Origin: CAKRJP01 sp963634745
GTDB taxonomy: Bacteria; Bacillota; Clostridia; Lachnospirales; Lachnospiraceae
NCBI GenBank assembly: GCA_963634745.1
Contig: CAVHCX010000010.1
Coordinates: forward strand, 25,743 to 89,742
DNA: 64,000 nucleotides
Direction: 5' to 3'
Positions within the stretch are counted from its first letter, which is position 1, and every line of letters begins with the position of its first letter. A program made the translations under genes and the position numbers. This document shows, in pieces, positions 24,177 through 33,386 of this stretch. Under the pieces are notes generated by a model, which was given only the letters and a program-made list of their open reading frames with translations, searched no databases and had not been told where the DNA came from.

Positions 24177-25739
24177 TTACATAAGGGGGGCGATCAATCT
24201 TAAGAGTCGACCCATAATCTTGCTATAGAGGGTTCGTTTGTGGACCTCCAGCAAAGAGACCTTATGACATTGGCGTAAAGTCTTCTGGAAATCTCTCTCA
24301 ATTTTTTCTACTTCCATATTGTTGTAGATAAAGACACCGCATTCAAAATGCAGATAAAGGCTTCGAAAATCAAGATTTATAGTTCCTACCGTCGCTGTAT
24401 CATTATCAGAGACAAAGACCTTGGCATGTACAAATCCCGGTGTATACTCGAAAATCTTTACCCCGGCCTCGATGAGTTCCTCATAATAGGTCTGAGCTAC
24501 CACAAAGGCATACCATTTATCCGGAATATGGGGCATGATGATGATTACTTCCACCCCGCTTTTTGCCACCCTTTTTAAGGTGGTGATCATTTCATTATCC
24601 AGGATCAGATAGGGGGTCATAATGTGAACATATTTCTTTGCATGATTTAAGATGTGGAAATATACTTCCTCTCCCACATTCTCATCATCGTAGGGGCTGT
24701 CCCCATAGGGAATCACATAGCCTAATTCCCTGTGAAGACTTTTTCTTTTTGGGGTCAGATATCTGCGATAATCTTCCGAATCTTTGGTATCCAGATTCCA
24801 CATCTGCAAAAACATCATGGTGAAACTTTGAACCGCATCCCCTTTTAGCATGACTGCTGTATCCTTCCAGTGGCCAAAGCGCTCTTTTCTATTGATATAC
24901 TCGTCTCCCAGATTGACGCCGCCGGTAAAAGCCACCTTGCCGTCAATGACACAGATTTTTCTATGGTCTCGATTATTTTGTACCGTAGATAAAAATGGGC
25001 GGATCTTATTTACCATCTTGGCTTGGATTCCGTACTTTTGAAGCTCCTCCGGATAGTTGTAGGGAAGCATAGAAATGGCGCACATGCCATCATACATAAA
25101 GCGAACTTCAACGCCTTCTGCTGCCTTTTCCTTTAAAACCTTGAGGATAGAGTGCCACATATACCCTTTTTCCACAATAAAGTATTCCATGAAAATGAAC
25201 TTTTTAGCTTTCTTAAGCTCCTCGATCATGGCTACAAATTTATCTTCTCCCAAGGGGAAATATTTTACTGCTGTATTTCGATAAGTGGGATATCCCAGTT
25301 GCCTGCACAAATAAGTAGACAATAAGGAATTTGCCGATTTGCTTGCCCAAATTCCATCAAAGGTATCCTGATTTTGCTGCATATAGGGTTCTATTTCTGA
25401 TCGAAGTTCTGACAAACGCCCTCGCACATATCTTGTTTCCAGCTGAACCTTAACAAAAATATAAAACAAAGCTCCCGCAATAGGGAAAATCATAATACAG
25501 AGGATCCAGGTTAATTTAAAAGCCGGATTATCTTTTGAATTAATAATAAAGACAATGGCAACGGCCTCCAAAACAGTCCGTCCTGCATAGATAAATGTAA
25601 CATAATTGCGCAGATAAGAACTCATTACAAAGAAGAGGCCAATCTGCACAAGGATCAGCAAAAGAATGATACCTATACGGCTGAACACGAATCGAAACAG
25701 ACCTCTTTTTGCCTTCTGTCCGCTTCCTTCTTCCTTCAT
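24177..25739 (-). CDS. cls: Cardiolipin synthase (phospholipase D family)
   Basis: A 520-residue membrane-bound enzyme that condenses two phosphatidylglycerols. Two or three N-terminal hydrophobic segments lie in the first 90 residues. Two HKD motifs follow: HRKICVIDGKVAFTGGVNLGDEY near residue 257 and HAKVFVSDNDTATVGTINLDFRS near residue 436. The size and layout are those of bacterial Cls. Monocistronic. Confidence 0.94.
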   Translation of the reverse strand: MKEEGSGQKAKRGLFRFVFSRIGIILLLILVQIGLFFVMSSYLRNYVTFIYAGRTVLEAVAIVFIINSKDNPAFKLTWILCIMIFPIAGALFYIFVKVQLETRYVRGRLSELRSEIEPYMQQNQDTFDGIWASKSANSLLSTYLCRQLGYPTYRNTAVKYFPLGEDKFVAMIEELKKAKKFIFMEYFIVEKGYMWHSILKVLKEKAAEGVEVRFMYDGMCAISMLPYNYPEELQKYGIQAKMVNKIRPFLSTVQNNRDHRKICVIDGKVAFTGGVNLGDEYINRKERFGHWKDTAVMLKGDAVQSFTMMFLQMWNLDTKDSEDYRRYLTPKRKSLHRELGYVIPYGDSPYDDENVGEEVYFHILNHAKKYVHIMTPYLILDNEMITTLKRVAKSGVEVIIIMPHIPDKWYAFVVAQTYYEELIEAGVKIFEYTPGFVHAKVFVSDNDTATVGTINLDFRSLYLHFECGVFIYNNMEVEKIERDFQKTLRQCHKVSLLEVHKRTLYSKIMGRLLRLIAPLM

Positions 25740-25904
25740 TCTTAATAACTCCTTAACCTTTTAATTCGTGCTTCAGTGTAACACAATCTAATATACTTCT
25801 CAACTTTTTAGCCTGCTTTTAATAATTCCTTAATGCCCGGCATTTTTCTGCATGAAATCCTTAGATTATTTTATTCTTTTTTTAGAACATCTCCCAAAGC
25901 CTTG

Positions 25905-25913
25905 TGCTATAAT
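25905..25913 (+). promoter_or_regulatory. Extended -10 promoter
   Basis: TG-C-TATAAT, 55 bases before the start of the acidic membrane protein gene. Confidence 0.55.
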
Positions 25914-25968
25914 GAAACACAGCTAGTGCTGATAAGATTGAGTATATAGAGGAAAGGAGCTTATCATT

Positions 25969-26313
25969 ATGTCAAAGTTAGGAAAGAGATTATTAGGGGT
26001 TGCTACTTTGGGAGCTGCCGCAGGAATTGGAGCAATCTGCTACATGCGCAAGAAAAACGCAGAAGAAATCGATGATTTTGATGAAGATTTCGAAGACGAT
26101 TTTGATGATATTCTTAGTAAGTCTGAAACCGGAGAACGTGAGTATGTGTCTTTAAACAAGACAGAGACCGAGGAGACTTCAGAAGAGACCGATGCTGCCG
26201 AGGAAACTACAGAGACAGAAGAAAACACAGAAGCTGAAGTTGCTGAAGAGACTGAAGAAAGCGAAGAAGCCGATGCTGATGAAGCTGATGAAGCCAGCCT
26301 CACTGAAGTTTAA
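25969..26313 (+). CDS. Small membrane-anchored acidic protein, unknown
   Basis: A 114-residue protein with an N-terminal hydrophobic segment (LLGVATLGAAAGIGAICYM) followed by RKK and then about 85 residues dominated by Glu, Asp and Thr with TEETSEET-like repeats. The positive residues after the membrane segment place the acidic tail in the cytoplasm. It resembles YtxH-like small proteins in layout only. It has its own extended -10 promoter, AAAGGAG site and terminator. Function not recognised. Confidence 0.75.
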   Translation: MSKLGKRLLGVATLGAAAGIGAICYMRKKNAEEIDDFDEDFEDDFDDILSKSETGEREYVSLNKTETEETSEETDAAEETTETEENTEAEVAEETEESEEADADEADEASLTEV

Positions 26314-26333
26314 AAAATTAAAATTTTGATATC

Positions 26334-26368
26334 AAAAAAGGATTATGCTCGACGCATAATCCTTTTTC
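26334..26368. terminator. Bidirectional terminator
   Basis: AAAAAGGATTATGC / GCATAATCCTTTTT hairpin between convergent genes. Confidence 0.9.
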
Positions 26369-26381
26369 TATATTCAGATTC

Positions 26382-28052
26382 TTATTTTTTTGGAAGCTTG
26401 AAAGAACTCTTTAAAGAAACGATCCGATTAAATACCAACTGGTCCGGACTTGAATCTTTAGAGTCCACACAGAAATAACCATTTCTTACAAACTGGAAGC
26501 TATCCTCTCCCTTAGCATCAGAGAAGTTATCCTCCACATAGCACTCCTTGCGGATTTCCAATGAATTAGGATTCAGGTTCAAAGAACCGTCTTCTTTGTT
26601 ATATACACCCTTCTCTTCATCTACCAAGTTCTCATAGAGACGAACCTCTGCCTGTTTTGCAAACGGGGCAGCTACCCAGTGAATGGTTCCCTTGACCTTA
26701 CGACCTGTAAATCCAGTTCCGCACTTGGTCTCCGGGTCATAGCTACAATGAACCACTGTAACATTTCCATTCTCATCGGTCTCATAGCTTTCACATTTTA
26801 CAAAATATGCATGCATGAGTCGTACTTCATTTCCAGGAAAGAGACGGAAATATTTTTTCGGAGGCTCGATCATAAAATCGTCTCTCTCGATATACAGTTC
26901 CTTGCAGAAAGGAACCTTACGCATACCAAGCTCCGGATTCTCTAAGTTATTCTCCACATCCAGATATTCCATCTGGGCCTCCGGATAATTATCGATCACC
27001 AGCTTAATGGGATCAAGTACTGCCATCATACGAGGACGTTTCATCTTAAGGTCTTCACGGATACAGTACTCTAACATTGCATAATCCACAGAACTCTGAG
27101 CCTTGGATACGCCACAAAGCTCCACAAACATCTTAATAGATTCCGGTGTAAATCCACGTCTGCGAAGTGCTGCGATGGATACCAGTCTGGGATCATCCCA
27201 TCCGTCTACAATACCATCCTGGACTAACTTTTTAATATAACGCTTTCCGGTAACTACATTTGTCAAATATAACTTAGCAAACTCGATCTGTCTGGGTGCC
27301 GGGTCAAACTCGCACTCTCTAACCACCCAGTCATACAAAGGTCTGTGATCCTCAAATTCCAAGGTACAGATGGAATGGGTGATCTTCTCAATAGCATCCT
27401 CAATCGGATGTGCAAAATCGTACATAGGATAGATACACCACTTATCCCCGGTATTGTGGTGGGTCATATGGGCCACACGATAAATAATAGGATCTCTCAT
27501 GTTAATGTTGGGAGATGCCATATCAATCTTGGCGCGAAGAACCTTTTCTCCGTCCTGGTATTTACCGTCTCTCATCTCCTCAAAGAGCTGCAAGTTCTCT
27601 TCTACGCTTCGATCTCTATAAGGGCTGTTCTTTCCCGGCTCTGTTAAGGTTCCGCGGTACTGGCGGATCTCCTCTGCATTCAGATCGCAGACATAAGCCT
27701 TCCCCTTCTTAATAAGCTTTACTGCGCACTCATACATGGCATCAAAATAATCGGATGCAAAATATAAATGTTCCTTCCAGTCAGCTCCCAACCACTGTAC
27801 GTCCTTCTTAATGGACTCTACAAATTCCATATCCTCTTTCATAGGATTGGTATCATCAAATCTCAAATGGAAGGTTCCATTGTACTTCTTGGCCAATCCT
27901 GAATTTAACAAAATTGACTTTGCATGTCCAATATGTAAATAACCATTCGGCTCCGGTGGAAAACGGGTACATACCTCTGAATAAACGCCCTCCGCCAGAT
28001 CTTTCTCAATCTCCTGCTCAATGAAATTTTTTGAAATCACTTCTTCTGCCAT
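26382..28052 (-). CDS. glnS: Glutaminyl-tRNA synthetase
   Basis: A 556-residue class I synthetase. The HIGH motif is in PPEPNGYLHIGHAKS (about residues 31-45). DTNPMKEDMEFVESIK and the tRNA-binding blocks match GlnRS. At the KMSKS position the sequence reads VVTGKRYIKKLV instead of the usual VMSKRKL; the basic residues are kept. C-terminal beta-barrel anticodon domains follow. It charges tRNA-Gln directly, so this organism need not rely only on GatCAB transamidation. Monocistronic. Confidence 0.95.
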   Translation of the reverse strand: MAEEVISKNFIEQEIEKDLAEGVYSEVCTRFPPEPNGYLHIGHAKSILLNSGLAKKYNGTFHLRFDDTNPMKEDMEFVESIKKDVQWLGADWKEHLYFASDYFDAMYECAVKLIKKGKAYVCDLNAEEIRQYRGTLTEPGKNSPYRDRSVEENLQLFEEMRDGKYQDGEKVLRAKIDMASPNINMRDPIIYRVAHMTHHNTGDKWCIYPMYDFAHPIEDAIEKITHSICTLEFEDHRPLYDWVVRECEFDPAPRQIEFAKLYLTNVVTGKRYIKKLVQDGIVDGWDDPRLVSIAALRRRGFTPESIKMFVELCGVSKAQSSVDYAMLEYCIREDLKMKRPRMMAVLDPIKLVIDNYPEAQMEYLDVENNLENPELGMRKVPFCKELYIERDDFMIEPPKKYFRLFPGNEVRLMHAYFVKCESYETDENGNVTVVHCSYDPETKCGTGFTGRKVKGTIHWVAAPFAKQAEVRLYENLVDEEKGVYNKEDGSLNLNPNSLEIRKECYVEDNFSDAKGEDSFQFVRNGYFCVDSKDSSPDQLVFNRIVSLKSSFKLPKK

Positions 28053-28165
28053 GATTTTCCTCCTTAAAGGTAACTAAAAAAATATTCACATTATATTATC
28101 ATAAATCTGAAAGAATGTCTAATTTAAAAGAAATTTTGCCACAACAAAAAAATTTAATTTTTATG

Positions 28166-28195
28166 TTGACAAAACCTAGGGATCCGTAGTATAGT
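28166..28195 (+). promoter_or_regulatory. Promoter of tRNA-Thr
   Basis: TTGACA (28166-28171), 18-base spacer, TATAGT (28190-28195). Confidence 0.7.
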
Positions 28196-28201
28196 ATCAC
28201 T

Positions 28202-28220
28202 GTTGCATCGCTCATGCAAC
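28202..28220 (+). repeat. Perfect 7-bp hairpin leading tRNA-Thr
   Basis: GTTGCAT-CGCTC-ATGCAAC. It starts about where transcription would start and ends 5 bases before the tRNA. Confidence 0.8.
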
Positions 28221-28225
28221 GAGAT

Positions 28226-28298
28226 GCTGCCTTGGCTCAGATGGTAGAGCGTCGCCTTGGTAAGGCGGAGGTCGGCGGTTCAAGTCCGCTAGGCAGCT
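28226..28298 (+). tRNA. tRNA-Thr (GGU anticodon)
   Basis: Cloverleaf with acceptor GCTGCCT / AGGCAGC, D arm GCTC/GAGC, anticodon arm CGCC-TTGGTAA-GGCG (anticodon GGT), and T arm GGCGG-TTCAAGT-CCGCT (with wobble). The discriminator is T, and CCA is not encoded. Confidence 0.97.
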
Positions 28299-28303
28299 TT
28301 TTA

Positions 28304-28337
28304 AAAAAGAGATTGCAGATTGCAATCTCTTTTTTTA
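28304..28337 (+). terminator. Terminator after tRNA-Thr
   Basis: AGAGATTGCA / TGCAATCTCT stem with a run of T; it also faces the end of sigH. Confidence 0.9.
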
Positions 28338-28357
28338 TTTTGTAATATAACCATTTA

Positions 28358-28966
28358 TTAGTCTTCTCCTTTTTCAAGGATCTTTGTCATCTTTCCCCGG
28401 ATTCTCTGGAGGGCATTATCCACAGTCTTATCACTCTTATCCAAAAGTTTTGCAATGGTTCTGTAGTCAAATCCCGAAACATACATATAGAGGACCCTCT
28501 TTTCTAAATCACTCAAGGAATCTTTAAGTTTTCGCTCCAGAACCTCCGCATACTCCTGACTGATAAAAAGCTCCTCCGGATTGCTTTCCTCAGAGGCTTC
28601 CATCTGGTCAATCAAACTTCCCTGATCCTCATCATTATCATACAAAGAAATATAGGAATTTAAGGGCGAATGTTTTTTTCGTTTGGAGGCCTCAATGGCA
28701 GAATACATTTGCCTAGTGACACATAATCTGGCAAAGGTATAAAAAGAAGCTTCCTTTTCCTCATTGTAATCCTGGATTGCCTTAAAAAGGCCAATCATGC
28801 CCTCCTGGATGAGATCATCATTCTCTCCTCCCAAAAGAAACATGGCATTGGCCTCTTTTCGCACCAGATTTTTATATTTTTCCATGAGATAATCCATGAT
28901 CTGCTTGTCCCCTTCCCGGTACTTGCAGATCAACTCTTCGTCTGTCATATTCTCATATGTTCGCAT
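28358..28966 (-). CDS. sigH: RNA polymerase sigma factor, SigH (Spo0H) type
   Basis: A 202-residue sigma-70-family protein. Region 2 contains DDLIQEGMIGLFKAIQDYNEEKEASFYTFA, and region 4 contains LSDLEKRVLYMYVSGFDYRTIAKLLDKSDKTVDNALQRIR with its helix-turn-helix. The order cysS-mrnC-rlmB-sigH is the same as around spo0H in Bacillus, which supports SigH. In spore-formers SigH drives early sporulation and competence genes; non-sporulating relatives also keep it. It starts 2 bases after rlmB's stop. Confidence 0.88.
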   Translation of the reverse strand: MRTYENMTDEELICKYREGDKQIMDYLMEKYKNLVRKEANAMFLLGGENDDLIQEGMIGLFKAIQDYNEEKEASFYTFARLCVTRQMYSAIEASKRKKHSPLNSYISLYDNDEDQGSLIDQMEASEESNPEELFISQEYAEVLERKLKDSLSDLEKRVLYMYVSGFDYRTIAKLLDKSDKTVDNALQRIRGKMTKILEKGED

Positions 28967-28968
28967 GG

Positions 28969-29763
28969 TTATTTACCCAATCTTTGTCTCACAATCTCGT
29001 AGGATAGGACTCCTGCGGCAACCGAAGCATTTAAAGAGTCGATATCCCCCTTCATAGGAATGCTTGCTATGAAATCACAGGACTCCTTCACCAGTCTGCT
29101 GACGCCCTCTCCTTCATTGCCGATTACTAAGCCTATAGGGCCCTTTAAGTCCAGGTCATACATACTGGTTCCACCCATGTCCGCGCATACAAACCAAAGG
29201 CCTCTCTCCTTTAATTCCTCCATGGTCTTTACAAGATTTGTAACCTTGGCAACAGGCGTGTAATTCAAGGCTCCTGCTGAGGTTTTTGCCACCGTAGCGG
29301 TAAGACCTACGGCACGTCTTTTTGGAATGATCACGCCATGAGCCCCTGCTAAATTGGCAGTCCGGATAATGGCTCCCAGGTTGTGAGGGTCTTCAATATT
29401 ATCAAGGAGGATCAAAAACGGAGACTCTCCTTTTTCCTCTGCCAGGGCAAACATATCCTCAATATCGCTATATTCATAGGCTGCCGCAAAGGCGATCACC
29501 CCCTGATGGTGGCCGGTCTCTGACAATTGGCTTAGGCGTTCCTTTGCTACAAACTGCAAGAGGGTATCGTGCTTTTTTGCTTCCCGTACGATGGAACGAA
29601 CCGGTCCATCCTGACAGCCATCTAATACAAAGAGCTTGTCAATGGGTCTGCCGGAACGGAAAGCTTCCATAACTGCATTTCTTCCTTCAATCAGATTTTC
29701 ATTCACATGCTCTGTCTTGTAATTTTTATTATTTTCCTTCGCCTCTTTGTGGTCTCTTGCCAT
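28969..29763 (-). CDS. rlmB: 23S rRNA (guanosine-2'-O-)-methyltransferase RlmB / TrmH family
   Basis: A 264-residue SpoU-family enzyme. A lysine-rich N-terminus leads to the substrate-binding domain (NLIEGRNAVMEAFRSG), then the knotted methyltransferase domain with DNIEDPHNLGAIIRTA, GLVIGNEGEGVS and IPMKGDIDSLNASVAAGV, the three SpoU motifs. It methylates a ribose in 23S rRNA. Part of the conserved cysS-mrnC-rlmB-sigH cluster. Confidence 0.94.
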   Translation of the reverse strand: MARDHKEAKENNKNYKTEHVNENLIEGRNAVMEAFRSGRPIDKLFVLDGCQDGPVRSIVREAKKHDTLLQFVAKERLSQLSETGHHQGVIAFAAAYEYSDIEDMFALAEEKGESPFLILLDNIEDPHNLGAIIRTANLAGAHGVIIPKRRAVGLTATVAKTSAGALNYTPVAKVTNLVKTMEELKERGLWFVCADMGGTSMYDLDLKGPIGLVIGNEGEGVSRLVKESCDFIASIPMKGDIDSLNASVAAGVLSYEIVRQRLGK

Positions 29764-29783
29764 GGCTTCTCCTATCTATCCTT

Positions 29784-30239
29784 TTATTCATCTTCTTTGA
29801 GGGCATTCAAATGATCCAGTCCGATTTTCACAAGGTCCATCATACGCTTGTAATCTTTTTTCAGGTAGAGATATCCCATTAAAGCCTCAAAACCTGTGGC
29901 CCTGCGATAATCGGTTACAGACTGATTTTTAGCCGGGGAAACGCTCTTTGCATTGCGGCCCCGCTTATAAATTCCATGCTCCTCTTCTGTCAAGTGCTCC
30001 TGGATCTTTCGCATCATGAGCGACTGGGCGGAAGCTTGCACCAGGCTGCTGGTTTTCTTGTGCAGCTTTTGTACCGGGGCATTCCCTCCATTCATCACCA
30101 TTGTTTTTATGATCAGATCGTAAATACAATCTCCGATATAAGCTAAGTCCAAGGGGGAATAAGAACTTATATCCACTTCTTTTAAATTCAGCACTTCCTG
30201 TAAATAATCATCAAACTGCCAGCTTATGCTCTCGTCCAT
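29784..30239 (-). CDS. mrnC: Mini-ribonuclease 3 (MrnC)
   Basis: A 151-residue RNase III-like catalytic domain without a dsRNA-binding domain. The catalytic Asp is in LAYIGDCIYDL; RRATGFEALMGYLYL carries the second acidic cluster. It matures 23S rRNA ends. It overlaps the end of cysS by 16 bases, which suggests coupled translation. Confidence 0.94.
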   Translation of the reverse strand: MDESISWQFDDYLQEVLNLKEVDISSYSPLDLAYIGDCIYDLIIKTMVMNGGNAPVQKLHKKTSSLVQASAQSLMMRKIQEHLTEEEHGIYKRGRNAKSVSPAKNQSVTDYRRATGFEALMGYLYLKKDYKRMMDLVKIGLDHLNALKEDE

Positions 30240-31630
30240 TTTACTCCTTCGCGGGTATCCTTAAGGACAATTCCCTTTTCTAATAATTCATCACGAATTG
30301 CATCCGCTCTCGCAAAATCCTTTGCCTTTCTAGCCGCCTGCCTCTCTTCAATCAGCTTTTCAATCTCCTCGTCTAAGACTTCTTCCTTCTTATCAATAAT
30401 AAGTCCCAAAACATCGGCAAGCTTAACCATACGGTCAAAGAGCTTCTGCAAATACTCCTTAGAACTATCTGCCGTGGCATTGGTATTGGCATACTTTACA
30501 AGATCAAAAATGGCCGCAATGGCATCTGCAGTATTAAAGTCATCCTCCATGGCCCGCTCAAAGTTTTCTACAAAGGCATCTGTCTTAGCAAAATCAGCCT
30601 CTTCCTCGGGACTCATAGCCTCATTTTTCGCACTCTTTAGCAAGAACTTTAAATTATCTGCAGAATTTACAATACGCTCCAGGCCATTTTTAGAAGCCTC
30701 CATAAGCTCCGCGCTGAAGTTTAATGGGCTTCTGTAGTGGGCGCTTAGCATAAAGAAACGAAGAATCTGCAGGTCGTATTGCTCACTAATCTCACGAACA
30801 GTGCGGAAATTCCCCAGAGACTTGCTCATCTTATGATTATCAATATTCAAGAAGGCATTGTGGAGCCAATATTTTGCAAATTCTTTTCCATTGGCCGCCT
30901 CACTCTGGGCAATCTCATTCTCGTGGTGAGGGAATACCAAGTCCTCTCCACCGGCATGGATATCAATCTGCTCTCCAAGATATTTCTTAGACATCTCGGA
31001 ACACTCAATATGCCAGCCCGGGCGGCCCTCAGACCACGGAGATGGCCAGGAAGGTTCTCCTTCTTTCTTTGGCTTCCATAGAACGAAATCCAAAGGATCT
31101 TCCTTCTCATCCTCTCCGGTAACCAAAAGAGACCTCTCACCGGAACGAAGATCATCCAGGTTCTTGTGAGATAATTTTCCATATTCCTTAAACTGTCTGG
31201 TACGATAATATACGGTTCCGTTTTTCTCATAGGCATAGCCCTTGTCAATGAGAATTTGGATCATATTTACCATACCGCCGATCTCTTCCGTAGCCAAAGG
31301 GTTGGTGGTGGCCGGCTCAATATTCATGCCTTCCATATCCTTCTTGCACTCGGCAATATAGCGCTTGGAAATCTCTTCGGCGCTAACCCCTTCCTCGTTG
31401 GCCTTTTTAATGATCTTATCGTCTACATCTGTAAAATTCGATACAAAATTTACATCATAGCCCTTGTACTCAAAATATCTGCGGACCGTGTCAAATACGA
31501 TCATGGGTCTTGCATTTCCTATATGAATAAAGTTGTATACGGTAGGTCCGCATACATACATCTTGACCTTACCTTCCTCTAAAGGCACAAATTCTTCTTT
31601 TGTCTTAGACATGGTATTGTATACTTTCAT
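30224..31630 (-). CDS. cysS: Cysteinyl-tRNA synthetase
   Basis: A class I synthetase of about 468 residues. KMYVCGPTVYNFIHIGNARP carries a zinc Cys and the HIGH motif (HIGN); GWHIECSEM and the HAGGEDLVFPHHENEIAQ block carry the other zinc ligands; KMSKSLGNF is the KMSKS loop. The C-terminus has the DALR domain. The start at 31630 follows AGGAG at 10 bases; nine in-frame codons upstream lack one. Confidence 0.97.
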   Translation of the reverse strand: MKVYNTMSKTKEEFVPLEEGKVKMYVCGPTVYNFIHIGNARPMIVFDTVRRYFEYKGYDVNFVSNFTDVDDKIIKKANEEGVSAEEISKRYIAECKKDMEGMNIEPATTNPLATEEIGGMVNMIQILIDKGYAYEKNGTVYYRTRQFKEYGKLSHKNLDDLRSGERSLLVTGEDEKEDPLDFVLWKPKKEGEPSWPSPWSEGRPGWHIECSEMSKKYLGEQIDIHAGGEDLVFPHHENEIAQSEAANGKEFAKYWLHNAFLNIDNHKMSKSLGNFRTVREISEQYDLQILRFFMLSAHYRSPLNFSAELMEASKNGLERIVNSADNLKFLLKSAKNEAMSPEEEADFAKTDAFVENFERAMEDDFNTADAIAAIFDLVKYANTNATADSSKEYLQKLFDRMVKLADVLGLIIDKKEEVLDEEIEKLIEERQAARKAKDFARADAIRDELLEKGIVLKDTREGVKWTRA

Positions 31631-31717
31631 TTTTCTTCTACTCCTATCTGTATCCATATCATATAGAGAAGATATTAGGGGATATTCCTAGTTTTGTCAA
31701 CTTTGAAAGGCCGCCCC

Positions 31718-32728
31718 TTATACCAGCTCATTGATGCAAATTTTCTTTAATGGAATGATTTTTTTAAGTTCCTGCTGCAATCGATCGGTCATCTTAACGC
31801 CCTCTTCCTTGCAAAGCTCTTCCACGGTCTTCGCACCAAAAAGGAGGTCTCCTAAGGCTCCGACTGGCAGCCTTCCCTCACTGTTTTTTTCCAAGCCATC
31901 CATCAAAAGGAGGCCTGAAAATTCGGTTCCTGTAATGGTAAGGCAAACATTATTTTCAGGGATCAAGGGGTCTGTCACTGTAAAACATGCTGCGGTTAAG
32001 GTCTTTAATTTCATGGACATAAGCATCCGCTTCACATCTACAAGCCGGATCATGATAAGCGGATCAACTTCCGGCTCTTCATCATTTTCCGGATAGTAAT
32101 ATGCCAGGCCAAGGACCTTATCATCCTTACGTTTTACATAAATCTTTCCCCCATCTGCATGGTACTGCTTTAATTGCTTCTTATAATATGCCTCATCCCG
32201 AAGGGTATATAGCTGAAAGTTTTCTTTTAAGCTGTCTGCTTCCTGCAAGGCCACTTGCTTGCAAAGATCCGGGGTCAGCTCCTCATAGCCTTCTGACAAC
32301 AAAGCTTTGGCATCAGAAACCGGGACCACATCCTGCCGGTAGACCCTACGAAAGTCAAAGGGCAAGTATATTTCTTCCCTGGCCGGCATCAGATAGGTAA
32401 AGGGCTTACCTTCCCGGTACATATCCTTTAAAGCTTCTTTTAAGAGAGCCCTCATGCAGCCCCTGCGCCTTGCCTCTTCTTTTGTAGCCACAGCCACTAT
32501 ATAATCCAGGCGGTTTTCTTCCCCGTTAAGACTGATCTGATAGGGATTTAGGTGCAGCATAGCCTGAATCGTTTCCCTATCCTCCACTACATAAATCTCG
32601 TTATCTTTTGTCACTTCTTCATAATAATAATCTACAAATTCCTTACTATCCTGAGAAAAGCAAGCTTCATAGAGAGGACGACTTTTTACTTTCTCATCCT
32701 GGGATAATTTTCTGATTTTAAAATCCAC
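31718..32728 (-). CDS. GNAT-family acetyltransferase with C-terminal SCP2-like domain (Eis-like)
   Basis: A 336-residue protein. Residues about 55-105 form the GNAT core, with IVAVATKEEARRRGCMRALL giving the acetyl-CoA loop. A second GNAT-like half and a C-terminal SCP2-like domain with a hydrophobic pocket follow, the Eis layout. The acceptor is unknown; it could be aminoglycosides, peptides or lysines. It lies between cysS and ispF on the same strand. Confidence 0.75.
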   Translation of the reverse strand: MDFKIRKLSQDEKVKSRPLYEACFSQDSKEFVDYYYEEVTKDNEIYVVEDRETIQAMLHLNPYQISLNGEENRLDYIVAVATKEEARRRGCMRALLKEALKDMYREGKPFTYLMPAREEIYLPFDFRRVYRQDVVPVSDAKALLSEGYEELTPDLCKQVALQEADSLKENFQLYTLRDEAYYKKQLKQYHADGGKIYVKRKDDKVLGLAYYYPENDEEPEVDPLIMIRLVDVKRMLMSMKLKTLTAACFTVTDPLIPENNVCLTITGTEFSGLLLMDGLEKNSEGRLPVGALGDLLFGAKTVEELCKEEGVKMTDRLQQELKKIIPLKKICINELV

Positions 32729-32837
32729 TCTTTTTCACTCCATTTCCATCCTTAGCTGTTAGACTTTAGACTTCCCTAGTCTAAGAAGTCCTATTTTATC
32801 CACGGTGCCGGTGTGTACTTACTCTGGTTTTCAACAT

Positions 32838-33386
32838 TTACTCTGATTTTCTACAGCCTCCGCATCCCGAGCAAGGGGCGCCTCCCTCTACATCCACCGC
32901 ATAGCTGTAGTTTGTAATCTTCTCTAAGCATGCGATAGCCTGGGAAGAAATTCCTGCGCCGGAACCTGTAAATCCAAGCCCCTCTTCGGTGGTGGCCTTT
33001 ATATTTACCTGGTCCACATCAATACGAAGGGCCTTGGCAACATTCTCCCGCATCTTTTCAATATGGGGTGCCATCTTGGGCTTTTGCGCAATGATGGTGG
33101 CATCTATATTTTCAATTATATAAAGCTTCTCTTCTATCAGTCTTCCTACATGTTCCAGCAACTTGATACTGGAAGCCCCCTTGTAGGCCGGATCCGTATC
33201 CGGAAAATGTTTTCCAATATCTCCCAATGCCGCTGCCCCAAGCAGGGCATCCATAATGGCATGCAAAAGAACATCCGCATCCGAGTGACCCAAAAGTCCC
33301 TTCTCATAGGGGATGGTAACCCCTCCTAAAATCAAATCCCTGTCTTCTACTAATTTATGTACGTCGTATCCTAAACCAACTCTCAT
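32838..33386 (-). CDS. ispF: 2-C-methyl-D-erythritol 2,4-cyclodiphosphate synthase with Cys-rich tail
   Basis: A 182-residue protein. Residues 1-157 are a normal IspF: GYDVHKL gives metal ligands Asp8 and His10, LLGHSDADVLLHAIMDAL gives His42, and KATTEEGLGFTG is the C-terminal motif. It makes the cyclic diphosphate of the MEP isoprenoid pathway. Residues 158-182 are an extension ending APCSGCGGCRKSE with Cys at 172, 175 and 178, absent from standard IspF of about 157-160 residues. The tail could bind metal or be redox active; this is inference. Confidence 0.95.
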   Translation of the reverse strand: MRVGLGYDVHKLVEDRDLILGGVTIPYEKGLLGHSDADVLLHAIMDALLGAAALGDIGKHFPDTDPAYKGASSIKLLEHVGRLIEEKLYIIENIDATIIAQKPKMAPHIEKMRENVAKALRIDVDQVNIKATTEEGLGFTGSGAGISSQAIACLEKITNYSYAVDVEGGAPCSGCGGCRKSE

